Source: Mesostigma viride | Lineage: Eukaryota > Streptophyta > Mesostigmatophyceae > Mesostigmatales > Mesostigmataceae | Length of the DNA: 64,000 nt | NCBI GenBank assembly: GCA_009746045.1 | Contig: RPFO01000130.1 | Span: 2,272,125-2,336,124, forward strand | Direction of reading: 5' to 3' | In this document: piece after piece, positions 1 to 15,248 of the stretch | Numbering within the stretch: position 1 is the first letter of the stretch | Layout of the letters: each line of letters begins with the position of its first letter | Notes under the pieces: generated by a model | The model's input: the letters and a program-made list of their open reading frames with translations, nothing else | What the model was told of the DNA's origin: nothing | The model's database searches: none | Made by a program: the position numbers and the translations under genes

Positions 1-271
1 TGTGCTGGTACAGTGCCCATATATGCGTGTGTGCGCGCATTACAACCACCAGCCGCAACGGCAGGCCCCCCTGGGCTACTCCCCTGTCTGGTCGAATGCC
101 TACCGCTCGTATAAGCATCGCACTCACATGATCCCTAGTTCATATCCTTATGCTCATGCCACACTGTGGTGCCTATACACAGCCGCAATGGGAGCGCCCT
201 CCCATGACCATGCCTGTATGGTGATGCTCATGTGCTGCCCATCTATGTGCGCACATGACTACCAACAGCCG

Positions 272-4816
<4,545 letters not shown>

Positions 4817-4924
4817 AAAGTTTCTCTAGCGCTTGCTTAGCGCTTGCCAACAACCTCACACTGCAACCTCTTTTGTGGCCTGTATTCCTTGACCTTGCAT
4901 GAAGTGACTAATCCTGACATAGCT

Positions 4925-4965
4925 CTTCCAGATGTCTGGCCTGCGCTGGTTGTCTCGATCTTGGA
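4925..4965 (+). mobile_element. Very short PLE 3'-tail insertion
   Basis: Contains TCTGGCCTGCGCTGGTTGTC, the extreme 3' end of the PLE at 7018-10635. A short ATAGCT repeat on both sides may be the target duplication. Confidence 0.45.
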
Positions 4966-5045
4966 TAGCTAGCTAGCACATTTTCCGAACTAATGGCACC
5001 GCTCTCCGGTAAAGAGTTTCTTTCGCAGTTGGGTTATACTACAAA

Positions 5046-5349
5046 TGTTGGGAGAGCGATCGCAGCAATGGTGCTCACCACTAGACACTCCCGGCCAGTT
5101 AGGCTCGAAACACACGCCCTGATCAAACAAGATGTTTCCGGCCCCACCGTCTAGGTCATCTAGTGTCTCTTAGCATAAGCCAGCCATTGTCTCACTTCAT
5201 AATTGCAATGAACAAGGCTACACATTTCCATCTCCATTCATATTCATCACCCTGAACGACTGGAACACGCGGAAAAGCTTAACGGCAGGCTCGAGCTACC
5301 ATGGTCCCGATTCTCCAGATTTCTGGCATGTGCTGGTTGTCTCATTGAT
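5046..5349 (+). mobile_element. PLE 3'-UTR copy A
   Basis: Matches 10346-10635, with GGGAGAGCGATCGCAGCAAT, AGACACTCCCGGCCAGTTAG and the terminal GCTGGTTGTCT. It is more diverged than copy B, including an internal difference after the TCATCTAGTGTCT segment. It is the first of two tandem 3'-end copies upstream of the PLE ORF. Confidence 0.75.
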
Positions 5350-5603
5350 ACTCTGGCATGCCTACGGATCAGGAGATCCCTTTAGCCCCGAAATCGGTGC
5401 CAGAGCTCCTAGTTCGAAACCTGCTGGAGCTACACTGAGTTTTCTCCGTAATTGCCCCTACCAATTGATCGGCAGCAATTAGTGTGCTATTTGCTGTTCG
5501 ATCGCCTGAGACGATCAAGTGACGAAAGATTGGGAAAGCCGGCCACAATGTCTCACAAGTTTGAGATGTTCAAATGCGAAGTGAAGCCAAGTCAAGAATG
5601 CAT

Positions 5604-5660
5604 TAATTAATTAATTAGGAACATAACTCCGTTGGGAGTATCTGTAGCACATAGCCTAGA
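5604..5660 (-). mobile_element. LINE/SINE tail fragment with (TAAT)n
   Basis: Minus-strand reading gives an ACTCCCAACGGAG hairpin followed by a TAATTAATTAATTAAT tail, like the tails at 4301 and 15085. The rest of 5350-5830 shows no gene or recognisable domain. Confidence 0.45.
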
Positions 5661-5830
5661 GAGGGGGCATATGAGCCTATAGTACATTCTAAGCTACTTC
5701 CTGCAAGGGTGGGAATGTAAACAACACTTGCTCTAGGTGCACTTGGGCACCTGCACCACCCAGAGTCTCGGGCAACTCCCAGCTAAGGGGAGCCCGTCAT
5801 AGGTGGGGAAGATCAACATAGCTATACAAC

Positions 5831-6083
5831 TAGGCTAGAAACACTAGGCTAGAAACACACGCCCTGATCAAGCATGCTGTTTCCGGCCCCACCGTCTAGG
5901 TCATCTAGTCGCTCCACACGTAAGCCAGCCATAATTTCAATGCACAAGGATACACATTTCCATCACCATTCATCTTCATCATCCTGAACGACTCGAAAAC
6001 GCGGAAAAGATAACGGCAGGCTCGAGCTACCATGGTCCGGATTCTCCCGATTTCTGGCCTGCGCTGGTTGTCTCTTTGATATT
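5831..6083 (+). mobile_element. PLE 3'-UTR copy B (possible pLTR)
   Basis: Nearly identical to 10395-10635 from the CACACGCCCTGATCAAGCAT segment to GGTTGTCTCTTTGAT. It directly precedes the 5' leader of the PLE ORF. PLEs are known to sit as head-to-tail partial dimers in which such a copy acts as a pseudo-LTR; that role is inferred here. Confidence 0.75.
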
Positions 6084-7017
6084 AGATTGGTTGAATATAG
6101 TTCGTTTTCGGCTAGGAGGCGTGGCCTTTGCATGACGGGCAAGAGGATTTCAGCCGTGGGCAACCAAGCACACATGTCGTCGGGCTAGTCCGACGAGTGC
6201 GCACGTGAACCGGCACTCCCGGTCACACACGACACCATAGAGATAGTCAGCTGCACCGCCTCATGTCGGCGAAACCCATAGTTCCATCGGAATCGTTTCA
6301 GCGGCCGGCATTTCCTCTCCGCGTTTCCTCAACCTCGTTTTCAGGATCATACTCATCGTTCCTGCATTTTCCTCTTCCACGCAGGTTGTGGCTTTTTTGA
6401 AAGCCACGAATGTACCCGGGGATGGGACGCTTCGGCTGCCTCAATGCCTACACATTCAATACGATGTCCCCCTCTCACCTTCCTCCATCATTCCGCTCAC
6501 ATTGCACTACGTGTCTGTGTTTTGTTCTTTTTCTTGTTCTCGTTTGTTTTGCTGTTCTTGTCCTTTTTCTTTTACTTTTACTGAGGGAGCTAGGCTGGGC
6601 TGCGCGCTGTGTGTGCTACTCTCGTGTTTTTCTGTGGGCACTTGAGAGACTAACCAAGGATCGGGCCCCCCACACGGCAATATCAGCCTTTGCTTTTGTT
6701 TACCCTCCCATATCTCTTTACAAACGCCAAAAAAACACAAAGGCAGGAGCACGGTGACTCATCTGGAACATGAAGAAGGGAAATCTTTTCGTTACAGGAA
6801 AGAGGTGTCAAGTATGACAATTGGAAGGCCCCCCCACTGGGAATCCACATGTTCCGAGTCCATTCAGCTGTGTTGTTAGCCACATCCTGCCCCGGGGAGA
6901 TGCATCATGGACCACCGCTATCGCGTAACGGGTGTTACGCAGTGAATATTGACTTACCTCAATATGCTCCGCTCTGGTTCTGTTTGATGTCTTAGCTCTC
7001 AGTGCATCTGAATCATC
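6084..7017 (+). other. Leader region of the PLE, no separate gene
   Basis: This 0.93-kb stretch lies between 3'-UTR copy B and the PLE start codon. It has only short ORFs without domain character. Position makes it the probable 5' UTR and promoter of the element. Confidence 0.5.
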
Positions 7018-10000
7018 ATGAAACACCTTATGACTTTCTGGCATGCTCTTACCCTCCACAGAATACGGCAATCCAGTGGCATTGATTACCGGAAGTACAC
7101 TGCTATTTCTCGGCAGTTCCCCTATCGTATCTCCTCACAGGCATGGCGGAAGCGTTGTCGCATCAACACGCGCCATAACCATCACTGCAAGGATGACCAT
7201 ACTCTACGTCGCCTCCGGCGCTTACAGCGCACGCATTTGTCGCTTACCAACTCCACTCGCCCACACCCCGTAAGCACCCATCGCGTCATTTATGCCATTT
7301 ACAACCGCAGGTACCCTCAGCGTATCTACGTTGGCCAGACGCAACGGGATGCCTGGACGCGTTTTCAGGAACATGTCCGAGCGGCACGCCGCCTTCATAT
7401 TGGCCGCCCTGCCGCCAACGACGACACCCCCCTACATGGCGCCATGGCCCAATACGGGTGGTGGGATTGGCGAGTCGTCCCCTTGGAACATGTCCCCGGC
7501 ACCTTTACCGGCGCCGCTTTTCGCAAAGCCGCAGGGCATCGGGAAACGTTTTGGAAACGAATGTTACATGCATTTCTGCCCCACGGTTTTTGCATTGAAG
7601 GCAAGAGTTTCAAAGCTCGGTCTCGCCGCCGCCCGCCTCCCCTCCGTCCCCGCCCTCTTATGTTCATCCGTGCCTGGCGTCTGAAGCACAATCTCCACCC
7701 ATATCGCCCCTATCCCCCCAGCGTCACCCCGGCCCCTCCACCTTCCACACATGTGTCCACCGATCCTTCCCTTTACTCCACCAGTCTCCGCTGCTTACGT
7801 CACATGTCTCGGCTTATGCAACGCGGCAACTTTCATGCATCCTATCTCGAAGCCTGCAGCTTGAAGAAGCTTACCAGCTTACACATTGCCGTCGGGTCGT
7901 GCTCCCCAGCTGATCTGCAAGTCCCCCGCTCCCATGCCACTAGTCTGCGAGGCCTTCTCTCACGTATCATTCGGCACCGTGTCAATGGGAATGCAGATGC
8001 ACTGCGTCCGCGCCGTTTGCTGATCTCACCTTTCATTCATGCTGCGATGGATGAGCTGTGTTTGCCACACATTCTGCATTTGCCGCAAGTGCAGGCTGCG
8101 ATGCCGCTCGTGGTGCGCAACACTTTCGGCACTCCCATTGCCGCCTGGCATTACTCTCCCACCTTGGGACAAATGGTTTTCAGCAACGGGAAGGTCAGCC
8201 GCGATACAACGCCCACCGAGCTGGCCACCATCTTGGCAGGGCCCTGCCCCTGCCAACAACAACGGTATTTCAAGTACCTTGATCCCACCTCACAGCACGT
8301 CATGACCGCTGACCTCAGCATCCTGCCGAGCCACACGCTTGTAGACCTTTTTGCCAAAGGCACCAAGTTTCGGCCGTGGGTCCAGCGCACGTGTGCCAAA
8401 GAGGTGAATGCACTGCTCTCCACATCACTGCGCAAATTTTGCAATGCCATGAGCACGGACCTACAGCTTGCTCCCCTTGCCATGGAACCGTGGTTTCGCG
8501 CCGTCATTCACGAATGCAATGCACGTCTCACCAGGCTTGATTACCGTCTCCAGCAGGTCCACCGCACCACCTGGCTCAACACCACAGATAAAGCACTTCT
8601 TGACCACTTCAAGCAGGACTTTATCATCACGTGTGTTGACAAGAGTGCCAACAACTTTGCTTTCATATGCAAGAAGCACTACCTTGCTACTTTGCAACAC
8701 GAGTTGGCGTCCAGCCCTACCTATGTTCAGCGTGCACAGTCCACCGCCAGTATCACTGCTGCTCATCGGGCTTTTCTGCACAGCCAAAACATTTTTGCTC
8801 GGGCATTCCTTAAGCGGCAGCGACGCGCCACCACCACTACGTTCCCATATCTGTATCTCACTCTTAAGCTGCACAAAACTCCTGTTGCTTTGCGCACCAT
8901 TGCTGCGTCGCATTCAGCCCCACTGATGCCTCTCTCGAAACTCATCTGCCATGCTTTGAATGCTCTTCTCCCCGAAGCCAATGCATTATGGGTGGAGGTG
9001 CTGTCGAATGCCGGGTATGAATGCGCTGGTAGTTGGATCGTCATAGACTCAGCCCAAGTACGCCTACGCCTTGCCGCCCTTAGCCGTTCTAAGACAGCAG
9101 CAGAGAAACGTATACCTATGCCCATAGCCACCTATGATTTCACCACTCTATATACCACACTAGATTTGCACGATTTGAAAGCTCGTTTAGATAGCCTCCT
9201 TACTCGTCTGTATGCACGTAGGCCTCACGGGCGCAACCACCTGCACGTGCGTGTTTCTCAGACCAAGCCCACGGCAACGTGGCTCTCAGGGATCGCGGCA
9301 GGTGCTATCGTGCGGGATGGTTATAATTATATTATCACGAAGGCTGACCTTGTCCATTGGATCTCTTATCTTGTTGATAACACCTTCATCTGTTTTGCGG
9401 GCAATGTATACCAACAAGCTATCGGCATCCCTATGGGCACTAACTGTGCCGGGCTCCTTGCAAACCTCTATCTATACACTTATGAGCTTGCATTCATGGA
9501 GAATCTCATTGCCTCAAACGATGATGTTCTCATCAGGCGTTTTATCCATACATGTCGATACATTGATGATGTCATCGCTTTCGACAACCCTGATTTCGCA
9601 ACCCATTTGTATATCACCGCTGGTCTGCCTGGCATCTACCCGCAAGCGTCCCTCACATTAAAGCTCACGTCGGAGGATACTCATTGCAATTACCTCGATC
9701 TTAACATTACCCATAACAAGAAGGGCTGGCGTACGGCTATCTATGATAAGCGCAAGGATCCTAAATACCAGCAAATTCCTTTTATTCGTTACCCCGATAT
9801 TCACAGTCTCCTTTCCCACACAGCAAAATATGGTGTTGTTCTTTCTCAGTTACATCGTTTTTCCCGTCTTTGTTCTTATCGTGTTGATTTCATCACGACT
9901 CTTGTTGAACTCTTGCAGCGTTTATTGGTCAAAGACTATGACCGAGCCATTATGCTCCGTCAAGTCCGATGTTTTTTGCAACGTCACCCACATCTGTTCG

Positions 10001-10074
10001 GTGCTGCCCCTTGGCACAAGCTCTACAAACAGGTCGTGGACCGGCTGGATCGCATAGTATCTCCGCACATCTGA
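7018..10074 (+). CDS. Penelope-like element protein: N-terminal GIY-YIG endonuclease and reverse transcriptase
   Basis: Uninterrupted 1018-codon ORF. Residues about 85-200 form a GIY-YIG nuclease: VIYAIYN, then RIYVGQT, the arginine-containing RFQEH stretch, and GHRETFWKRML with the expected catalytic glutamate. Reverse transcriptase motifs follow: an upstream FICKKHY block near 545, LKLHKTP near 615, TYDFTTLYTTL (motif A, near 705), IGIPMGTNCAGLLANL (motif B, near 802) and CRYIDDVIAF (motif C, YIDD, near 846). A nuclease placed before the RT defines the permuted, Naiad/Chlamys-type branch of Penelope-like retroelements, known in green algae and invertebrates; in classical Penelope the nuclease is C-terminal. 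All visible catalytic residues are present, so the copy could be active. The partial copy at 29350-30722 runs past this stop in another frame, so the C-terminus of one copy is altered by small indels. ATG 7018 is the first in frame after the leader. Confidence 0.85.
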   Translation: MKHLMTFWHALTLHRIRQSSGIDYRKYTAISRQFPYRISSQAWRKRCRINTRHNHHCKDDHTLRRLRRLQRTHLSLTNSTRPHPVSTHRVIYAIYNRRYPQRIYVGQTQRDAWTRFQEHVRAARRLHIGRPAANDDTPLHGAMAQYGWWDWRVVPLEHVPGTFTGAAFRKAAGHRETFWKRMLHAFLPHGFCIEGKSFKARSRRRPPPLRPRPLMFIRAWRLKHNLHPYRPYPPSVTPAPPPSTHVSTDPSLYSTSLRCLRHMSRLMQRGNFHASYLEACSLKKLTSLHIAVGSCSPADLQVPRSHATSLRGLLSRIIRHRVNGNADALRPRRLLISPFIHAAMDELCLPHILHLPQVQAAMPLVVRNTFGTPIAAWHYSPTLGQMVFSNGKVSRDTTPTELATILAGPCPCQQQRYFKYLDPTSQHVMTADLSILPSHTLVDLFAKGTKFRPWVQRTCAKEVNALLSTSLRKFCNAMSTDLQLAPLAMEPWFRAVIHECNARLTRLDYRLQQVHRTTWLNTTDKALLDHFKQDFIITCVDKSANNFAFICKKHYLATLQHELASSPTYVQRAQSTASITAAHRAFLHSQNIFARAFLKRQRRATTTTFPYLYLTLKLHKTPVALRTIAASHSAPLMPLSKLICHALNALLPEANALWVEVLSNAGYECAGSWIVIDSAQVRLRLAALSRSKTAAEKRIPMPIATYDFTTLYTTLDLHDLKARLDSLLTRLYARRPHGRNHLHVRVSQTKPTATWLSGIAAGAIVRDGYNYIITKADLVHWISYLVDNTFICFAGNVYQQAIGIPMGTNCAGLLANLYLYTYELAFMENLIASNDDVLIRRFIHTCRYIDDVIAFDNPDFATHLYITAGLPGIYPQASLTLKLTSEDTHCNYLDLNITHNKKGWRTAIYDKRKDPKYQQIPFIRYPDIHSLLSHTAKYGVVLSQLHRFSRLCSYRVDFITTLVELLQRLLVKDYDRAIMLRQVRCFLQRHPHLFGAAPWHKLYKQVVDRLDRIVSPHI

Positions 10075-10674
10075 ACCCTGTGATGCCAGATCTCCTTTGC
10101 GGCCGTTCCGAGCTTGGCACTGGATTCGTTGTCCACATCGTCGCGTCGCTGCCGCAACACGATGTTTTCTGGCATCCGCGGGCTTTTGGTTCCCGCCGCA
10201 CATTTGAAAGTGCTGTCCTCCGGCTTTTTGCCTTTGCACCGTGTGCAGTTCTTGGACGTTTGGAATCATGGCATGGCTAACGTGATGACTGACTAGCTAG
10301 ACCTTTTCAGTGGTTTTCCATTTGCGGGTATTTCCTCGTAAATGGTGGGAGAGCGATCGCAGCAATGGTGCTCACCACTAGACACTCCCGGCCAGTTAGG
10401 CTAGAAACACACGCGCCCTGATCAAGCATGCTGTTTCCGGCCCCACCGTCTAGGTCATCTAGTCGCTCCACACGTAAGCCAGCCATAATTTCAATGCACA
10501 AGGATACACATTTCCATCACCATTCATCTTCATCATCCTGAACGACTCGAAAACGCGGAAAAGATAACGGCAGGCTCGAGCTACCATGGTCCGGATTCTC
10601 CCGATTTCTGGCCTGCGCTGGTTGTCTCTTTGATACAAGAGCTAGGGCATGGCTTCTCAGCAGAGAGTGACTCC

Positions 10675-10819
10675 CTGCATGGGCACTGCATAATTAAATA
10701 AAGCTAGGCATCATCTGGAGTGTGGCTCATCATAGGCACACATGTACATGACTAAAAATGCTAGGCCTCAGCTGGTATAGTGCCTGTAGTAGGCGGGCAT
10801 GTACAAGGCCACTGTCTAA
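10675..10819. other. Short unique spacer
   Basis: Between the PLE end and the ORF1-like pseudogene. No coding or repeat structure is recognised. Confidence 0.3.
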
Positions 10820-12237
10820 CTATTCTACACTACTGCTGCTGTATTCCCCTAGGCTAGCTGGGGCGTCTGGGGTCGCTGGGGCCGCGGTGGTCAAGGGGGT
10901 CGCGTGCCAGGGCTTGTGGCCGACGTAGATGGCCGCCCCCTTCCAGTACAAGGGCTGGCCCGCCTTGGTCTGCCGGAGCTGGAGGTAGGTCGGCCATAGC
11001 TCCCGTCGCCGTTGTTGCTGCGCCAGGGTCAAGAAGTCGTCCACGGTGAAGGGAGTGTTCTCGAGCCGCTTGCGGCGTCTGAGAAACGAAATCTTGTCTG
11101 CTGGGCTCTCAAAGATGAGAAGAAGCGGAGGCGCCCCTGCCTTAATTACCCCGCGCGCGGGGTCCGAGGCGGTGGGCGGTCAGCTTAATCTCACCAAGGA
11201 GGCCCATGTGTGCAAGGATTTTGCTCTCAAACGCACGTGCAAGCTTCTCGGAATTCTAACCTTCCTCCATGTCGAAGTTCTTGAGGATGGCGTTGAGGCT
11301 GCGCTTGGCGAGCTCAACCTCCTCGCGGAGGTCAAGCGTTTGCCGTTGGAGCTGGGCTGCGACAGCGGGCGGAGGTGGTGGAGGTGGTATGTTGCTTAAG
11401 CATGTCCGCCCAGGTCGTGATGGGAGGAGCATCGCCGGCCAGGCCAGCAGGGGCTGGCTTGGCGGCAAGGTCCTTCACCACCTGGGCGGTGAGGCCTGCG
11501 GTGTTCTGCAGGACCTCGATAGCGATGGCATTGTCCTTAAGACGCTGGTCGATGTCGCGGAGCTGGGCGGTGATGGCGTCAGAGGAGGGGGTGGTGGCGG
11601 TGGAGGCGTGAGGCGAGGAGGCTGGAGGTGGCGGTGGAGATGGTGGGGAGCTCAGCGGCCAGCGTGCCGCCCATTGCCGCCACATCTGTGGCAAGGGGGG
11701 TCACGTGCTGCTCGAAAGCTTCCTTAAGGAGGGCGCGGATGGGGGATTCGGTCAAGGTGGTGGTGATGGGCTTGGGGGGCCAAAGCTCCCCGATGGAGCG
11801 TCCAAGGAGGGAGAAAAGGTCGTAGATCTGCAGCCGGGGGCGGGGGGCGGTGAAGATGTACTCGTATGGGCGCCGCTGCTGGTGAGCCTCGACGAGACGA
11901 CCCTGATGGAAGAGCGCTGCTTGCACTGTTCAATAAGCGAGTCGGTTGATCCCCAGAACACGTAGTTCAGGATGCGGTCTTCAGTGAGCTTGTCAAAAAA
12001 GCCGGGTTGGCTGGCGTCAAAGTCGTCAAAAATCGGCTCGGCAGGGCGACTGCGCTTGGGTTCAGGCGACGCTGCTGGCGAGGCGAGCCCGGGAGGGGGC
12101 TGGGCGACCACTAGAGCTTGGCTAGTGGCGCCGCTGCCTTCTGGGCCGGTGGGCGAAGCTGCAGCCGAAGCTGCAGACGTATTTTCATTGCCGAGCGCAG
12201 CCGCCAGGCTGCGTTGCGTCGAGAGGCGTTTGCTCAT
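10820..12237 (-). pseudogene. LINE ORF1-like protein, frameshifted
   Basis: Reading the minus strand from ATG 12237, successive frames give one coherent protein broken by frameshifts. It has a Ser/Pro/Ala-rich N-terminus, then FDDFDASQPGFFDKLTED, a leucine-patterned stretch likely to coil (AITAQLRDIDQRLKDNA; AVAAQLQRQTLDLREEVELA), and a C-terminal block with ESPADKISFLRRRKR, then TVDDFLTLAQQQRRRELWPT and LYWKGAAIYVGHKPW. That order (disorder, coiled coil, RRM-like domain, basic C-terminal domain with DLT-like and QRRR motifs) is that of L1-type ORF1 RNA-binding proteins. Frame changes near 11900, 11600 and 11250 and in-frame stops make this a pseudogene. It points away from the LINE RT at 12740-14726, so the two need not be one element. 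Confidence 0.55.
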
Positions 12238-12598
12238 CGTATATTGCGTAATAGCTTCGGAAAATTATATCAGCATGTGCGTCGTAGAAAGACGCGTCGA
12301 CTGTGATATTCACGGCTAATTAAATTCGGTGCTCAAACGTGAAAGTTATGAGCTCCGCCGTCAGATATGGCTACCTCGTGGCCCATCGAGCTACCATGGT
12401 GAATGCATGGAGAATGCATGCTGAATCCATGGAGAATGCATGTTGTTTCTTTATAGGGTTTCTTTATAGGCGTGCGCTTACTATTGCATATGAGATGGAA
12501 TAGGCCAGTAATTGATCAGATGGCTGGCCCAATGTGCCTGGCTGTCGGCCAGCCATCTATAGCTCCATCCCCGCTGGCTACACTTATAAACACCCCCG
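12238..12598. other. Spacer with short direct repeats
   Basis: Contains three imperfect repeats of GAATGCATG/GAATCCATGGA around 12401-12442. No coding signal. It separates two oppositely directed LINE fragments. Confidence 0.4.
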
Positions 12599-12625
12599 CA
12601 TAGGCCTGCGCTGGTTGTCTGATTG
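12599..12625 (+). mobile_element. 27-bp PLE tail insertion with 13-bp target duplication
   Basis: Core GGCCTGCGCTGGTTGTCT is flanked by ATAAACACCCCCG at 12586-12598 and 12626-12638. The inserted part is only the extreme 3' end of the PLE family. Confidence 0.75.
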
Positions 12626-12739
12626 ATAAACACCCCCGGCCGCATAGAAAGGCAGCTCGCAACCAGGGCAAGGACATGTGGTACCACCTCGATCGACCGG
12701 CTCGGCGGCCGGCGGCAGCGCACCCCGGTGGAGCACACG

Positions 12740-14726
12740 GGGGACGGCACGGCGCCGGTAAGCCTTGACCGCTGGTTGGGCAGGTTGGCCCACAATGTTT
12801 CCTTGACAGGTGGGGCTCGCGCCCCCCCCCCCGCCGCAGGCGCCGCTTCATCCCGAGACGGCCGCCCGCCTCGGTGTTGCAGGACCCCCCCCGCCGCCGG
12901 CGCCCCCCTCCTTGGCCGCGGACTACCAAGTCCCCGCCTTGCAGGAGGGCTAGCTGCCTTGCCACCAACGACGTCGATCGTCCACCCCTTCACTTTGAAG
13001 GAAGTGGACGGCGCCCTTGCTCGCCTGCGGTACGACGCGGCCGTCGGTGCCGACCACCTTTCTGCTGAGCTGCTGAAGACCCCTGACCCGGCGGTGAGGG
13101 ATTTTCTGCTGGCGTTCTGCAACCGTGTCCTGCTCGATCTCTGATGAGCCTCCGCCTGCTGAGTGGCAGACGGCCATCCGCGTCATGCTGTACAAAAAGG
13201 GCTCTGCTGCATGCTGACCCCGGTAACTACCGGGGTGTCTGCCTCCAGAGCGCCGCGCTGAAGGTCTTCATGCGCATGATGCTGCACAGGCTCCGCGCTG
13301 CGCTGGACCCACACCTGGGTGAGTCTCCGATCGATGGGTTTTCACCGTGGTGGCGTGGTCGTAACACTGTCATGGCTGTATTTGTCGCGCGCCGGTTGAT
13401 GGAGGCCGGATGAGGTGCGTCGCCTTTAATTGCCCTGATGGTCTGCCGCTGGTCTTCATTTTTGTCGACTATTTCAAGGCCTTTGACACGGTCCTCTGGG
13501 AGGTTCTTTGGGCCATCCTAGCTCTGGATCGGGTACCACCTGCGTTTATTGCTGCCATTCGTCGAGGTATGTATGAGGGCTCACAGGCAGTAGTGCGGAC
13601 TGCGGAAGGCACCACCCCACGTACCATTGATTCCCCCTTCACCACGGGGTGTGGCGAGGTTGTGTCCTGTCCCCATATCTGTACGTTCATTATTGTCGTG
13701 GATCACGTCATGCGCCAGGCACGTGCGTGCTTTGCTGCTCTTAAGGGGTTTGAGCCCGGCTTGCATGGACATCCTTAACGAGTGCGAGCACGGTGGGGTT
13801 GGCACTGGCTACCGCCTGGCTGACCTGATTTATGCGGACGACACCACCCTCATCGCGCGCCTCGAGCACATTCAGACCTGGCTGGACTGTCTGGGCTTGG
13901 AGGCGAGGGCGGTGGGGTTGGAGAGTAGTGTCAAAGCTGAGGCGATGGTGATCGGGCCTCCAGTCGCCCACCGCTGCCGCGCCTGCTCGACGGGACGGAG
14001 GTTCCGTTCCGTGACCGCTTCAAACTGCTGGGGAGCACGCTCCCTGACACCGACGACGATGTGGGCATCCGCATGCATCAGCCTGGCCTGGCCTGGGCCA
14101 GGCTCCGTTCGCTCATTTATACCTACTGGCGCTCGAAGGGCCTGGGCCCTGGGCGAGCACTGCAAGCGCATGCTCTTCAAGGTCCTCGTCCTCACGGTGC
14201 TTACGTATGGCGCCGAGGCGTGGACACTCACGGACACACTGGCGGCTAAGCTAGACGGCACGGTTTACAGGATGCTCCGACAGGTCCTGAATGTAGGTTT
14301 TTCCAAGCGTAGGACATTAGAGTCTTTGTATCAGGGTATGCCCCGTAGTTTCGGACGAGATTAGGCAGCGTAGGATAGCAATTGTAGGACATCTTGCTCG
14401 CACCAGCCAGGTCGACACCGCCCTTGGTCTGGCAGGCCCCCACGCCGGGCTTGGCCAACCCGGGCGGCATATCCTGACCTGGCGGTGGCCCCAAGGACAT
14501 CCCCAGGAAGCTAGGTAAGCCTGCCATGAACTAGCTACACCCAGATGTTGCTGGCCCACCTAGCTAGTGGTCCCAGCCCAGTTTGAACACCGCATCCACT
14601 CCCTCTCCCTTCTTTGGACTGCCATGCAGAACAAGAAGCGGTGGCAGAAGATTGTCAAGGCTCACACGCCAGCCCCTGTGGGCAAGCCAACCCCCCCCAA
14701 GAGGAAGGGGCGTTTTGCTGAGTAGC
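12740..14726 (+). pseudogene. Non-LTR (LINE) reverse transcriptase, frameshifted
   Basis: Several plus-strand frames together give a LINE RT. Seen in order: FTLKEVDGALARLRYDAAVG (fingers region), then DPGNYRGVCLQSAALKVFMR, GFSPWWRGRNTVMAVFVARR, FVDYFKAFDTVLWEVLW (motif A), a diverged motif B region, LADLIYADDTTLIARLEHI (motif C, YADD, near 13831), and VLTVLTYGAEAWTLTDTL (thumb). A lysine-rich end, KKRWQKIVKAH to PPKRKGRFAE, stops at 14726. The frame changes at least four times (near 13140, 13410, 13780 and 14060), so the copy is dead. No apurinic endonuclease domain is recognisable upstream, and the copy is probably 5'-truncated. Confidence 0.75.
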
Positions 14727-14880
14727 GTAGTTAGGATTTTCTAGACTAGATAGCTTAGAGTTATAGGTTAGGTCGATTATGCGGCTTCTCCCCCCTCCAC
14801 CCATCCAACATGGAATATGTGCTACATGACCCCCCAACGGAGGCATGTTATAATTTAATTTAATTTAATTTAATAGAAAG
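14727..14880 (+). mobile_element. LINE 3' UTR with (TAATT)n tail
   Basis: Follows the LINE stop. It contains GAATATGTGCTACATGA, a hairpin around CCCCCAACGGAGG, and four TTTAA-type tail repeats. The same end recurs at 16478-16557, as expected for a non-LTR element that terminates in a short tandem repeat. Confidence 0.65.
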
Positions 14881-14989
14881 GCAGCACTTGAACGGGCTGA
14901 TACTCCACAATCATAGCTGGCTGGACAGGACCCCTAGGGTAGGGAGCTTAGAATACTAGAGTTGGCTTGATGTGGTAGATAGATTAGAC

Positions 14990-15085
14990 CCGTAGGACTG
15001 TGGGTCCCCATCCATCCATCCATCCATCGGGGCCGTAATTGCTCCGTGACTCCCCAACGGGAGCACGAGTCTAATTAATTAATAG
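14990..15085 (+). mobile_element. Second LINE/SINE 3' tail, (TAAT)n type
   Basis: Contains a CCATCCATCCATCCAT stretch, GCTCCGTGACTCCCCAACGG and an AATTAATTAAT tail. It is related to the preceding tail but belongs to a different subfamily, like those at 4301 and 5604. Confidence 0.5.
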
Positions 15086-15248
15086 CTGGGCCTACAGGCA
15101 GGCTGTCTTGCTGTGGCTCGAATTTCGATGATCGAAACGGAGGGCTAAAGCCCTAGCCATACCATACTGAGCATTCCTAACATGAACATCTCCTTTGACT
15201 GTTTACACTATACAGCCCCCGGTGGACCCGCCATGCAGATATAGCAAG

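Larger units (their letters stand above)
5048..10635 (+). mobile_element. Penelope-like element with tandem 3' ends
   Basis: Comprises two upstream 3'-UTR copies, a leader, the ORF at 7018-10074, and a 3' UTR (10075-10635) ending GCTGGTTGTCTCTTTGAT. At least eight other places in the window carry only the last 30-300 bases of this same 3' end, showing that the family retroposes with strong 5' truncation. No convincing flanking target duplication was identified for the full copy. Confidence 0.7.

Noticed and set aside
12740-14726. Active LINE
   Set aside because: At least four frame changes and no recognisable endonuclease domain.
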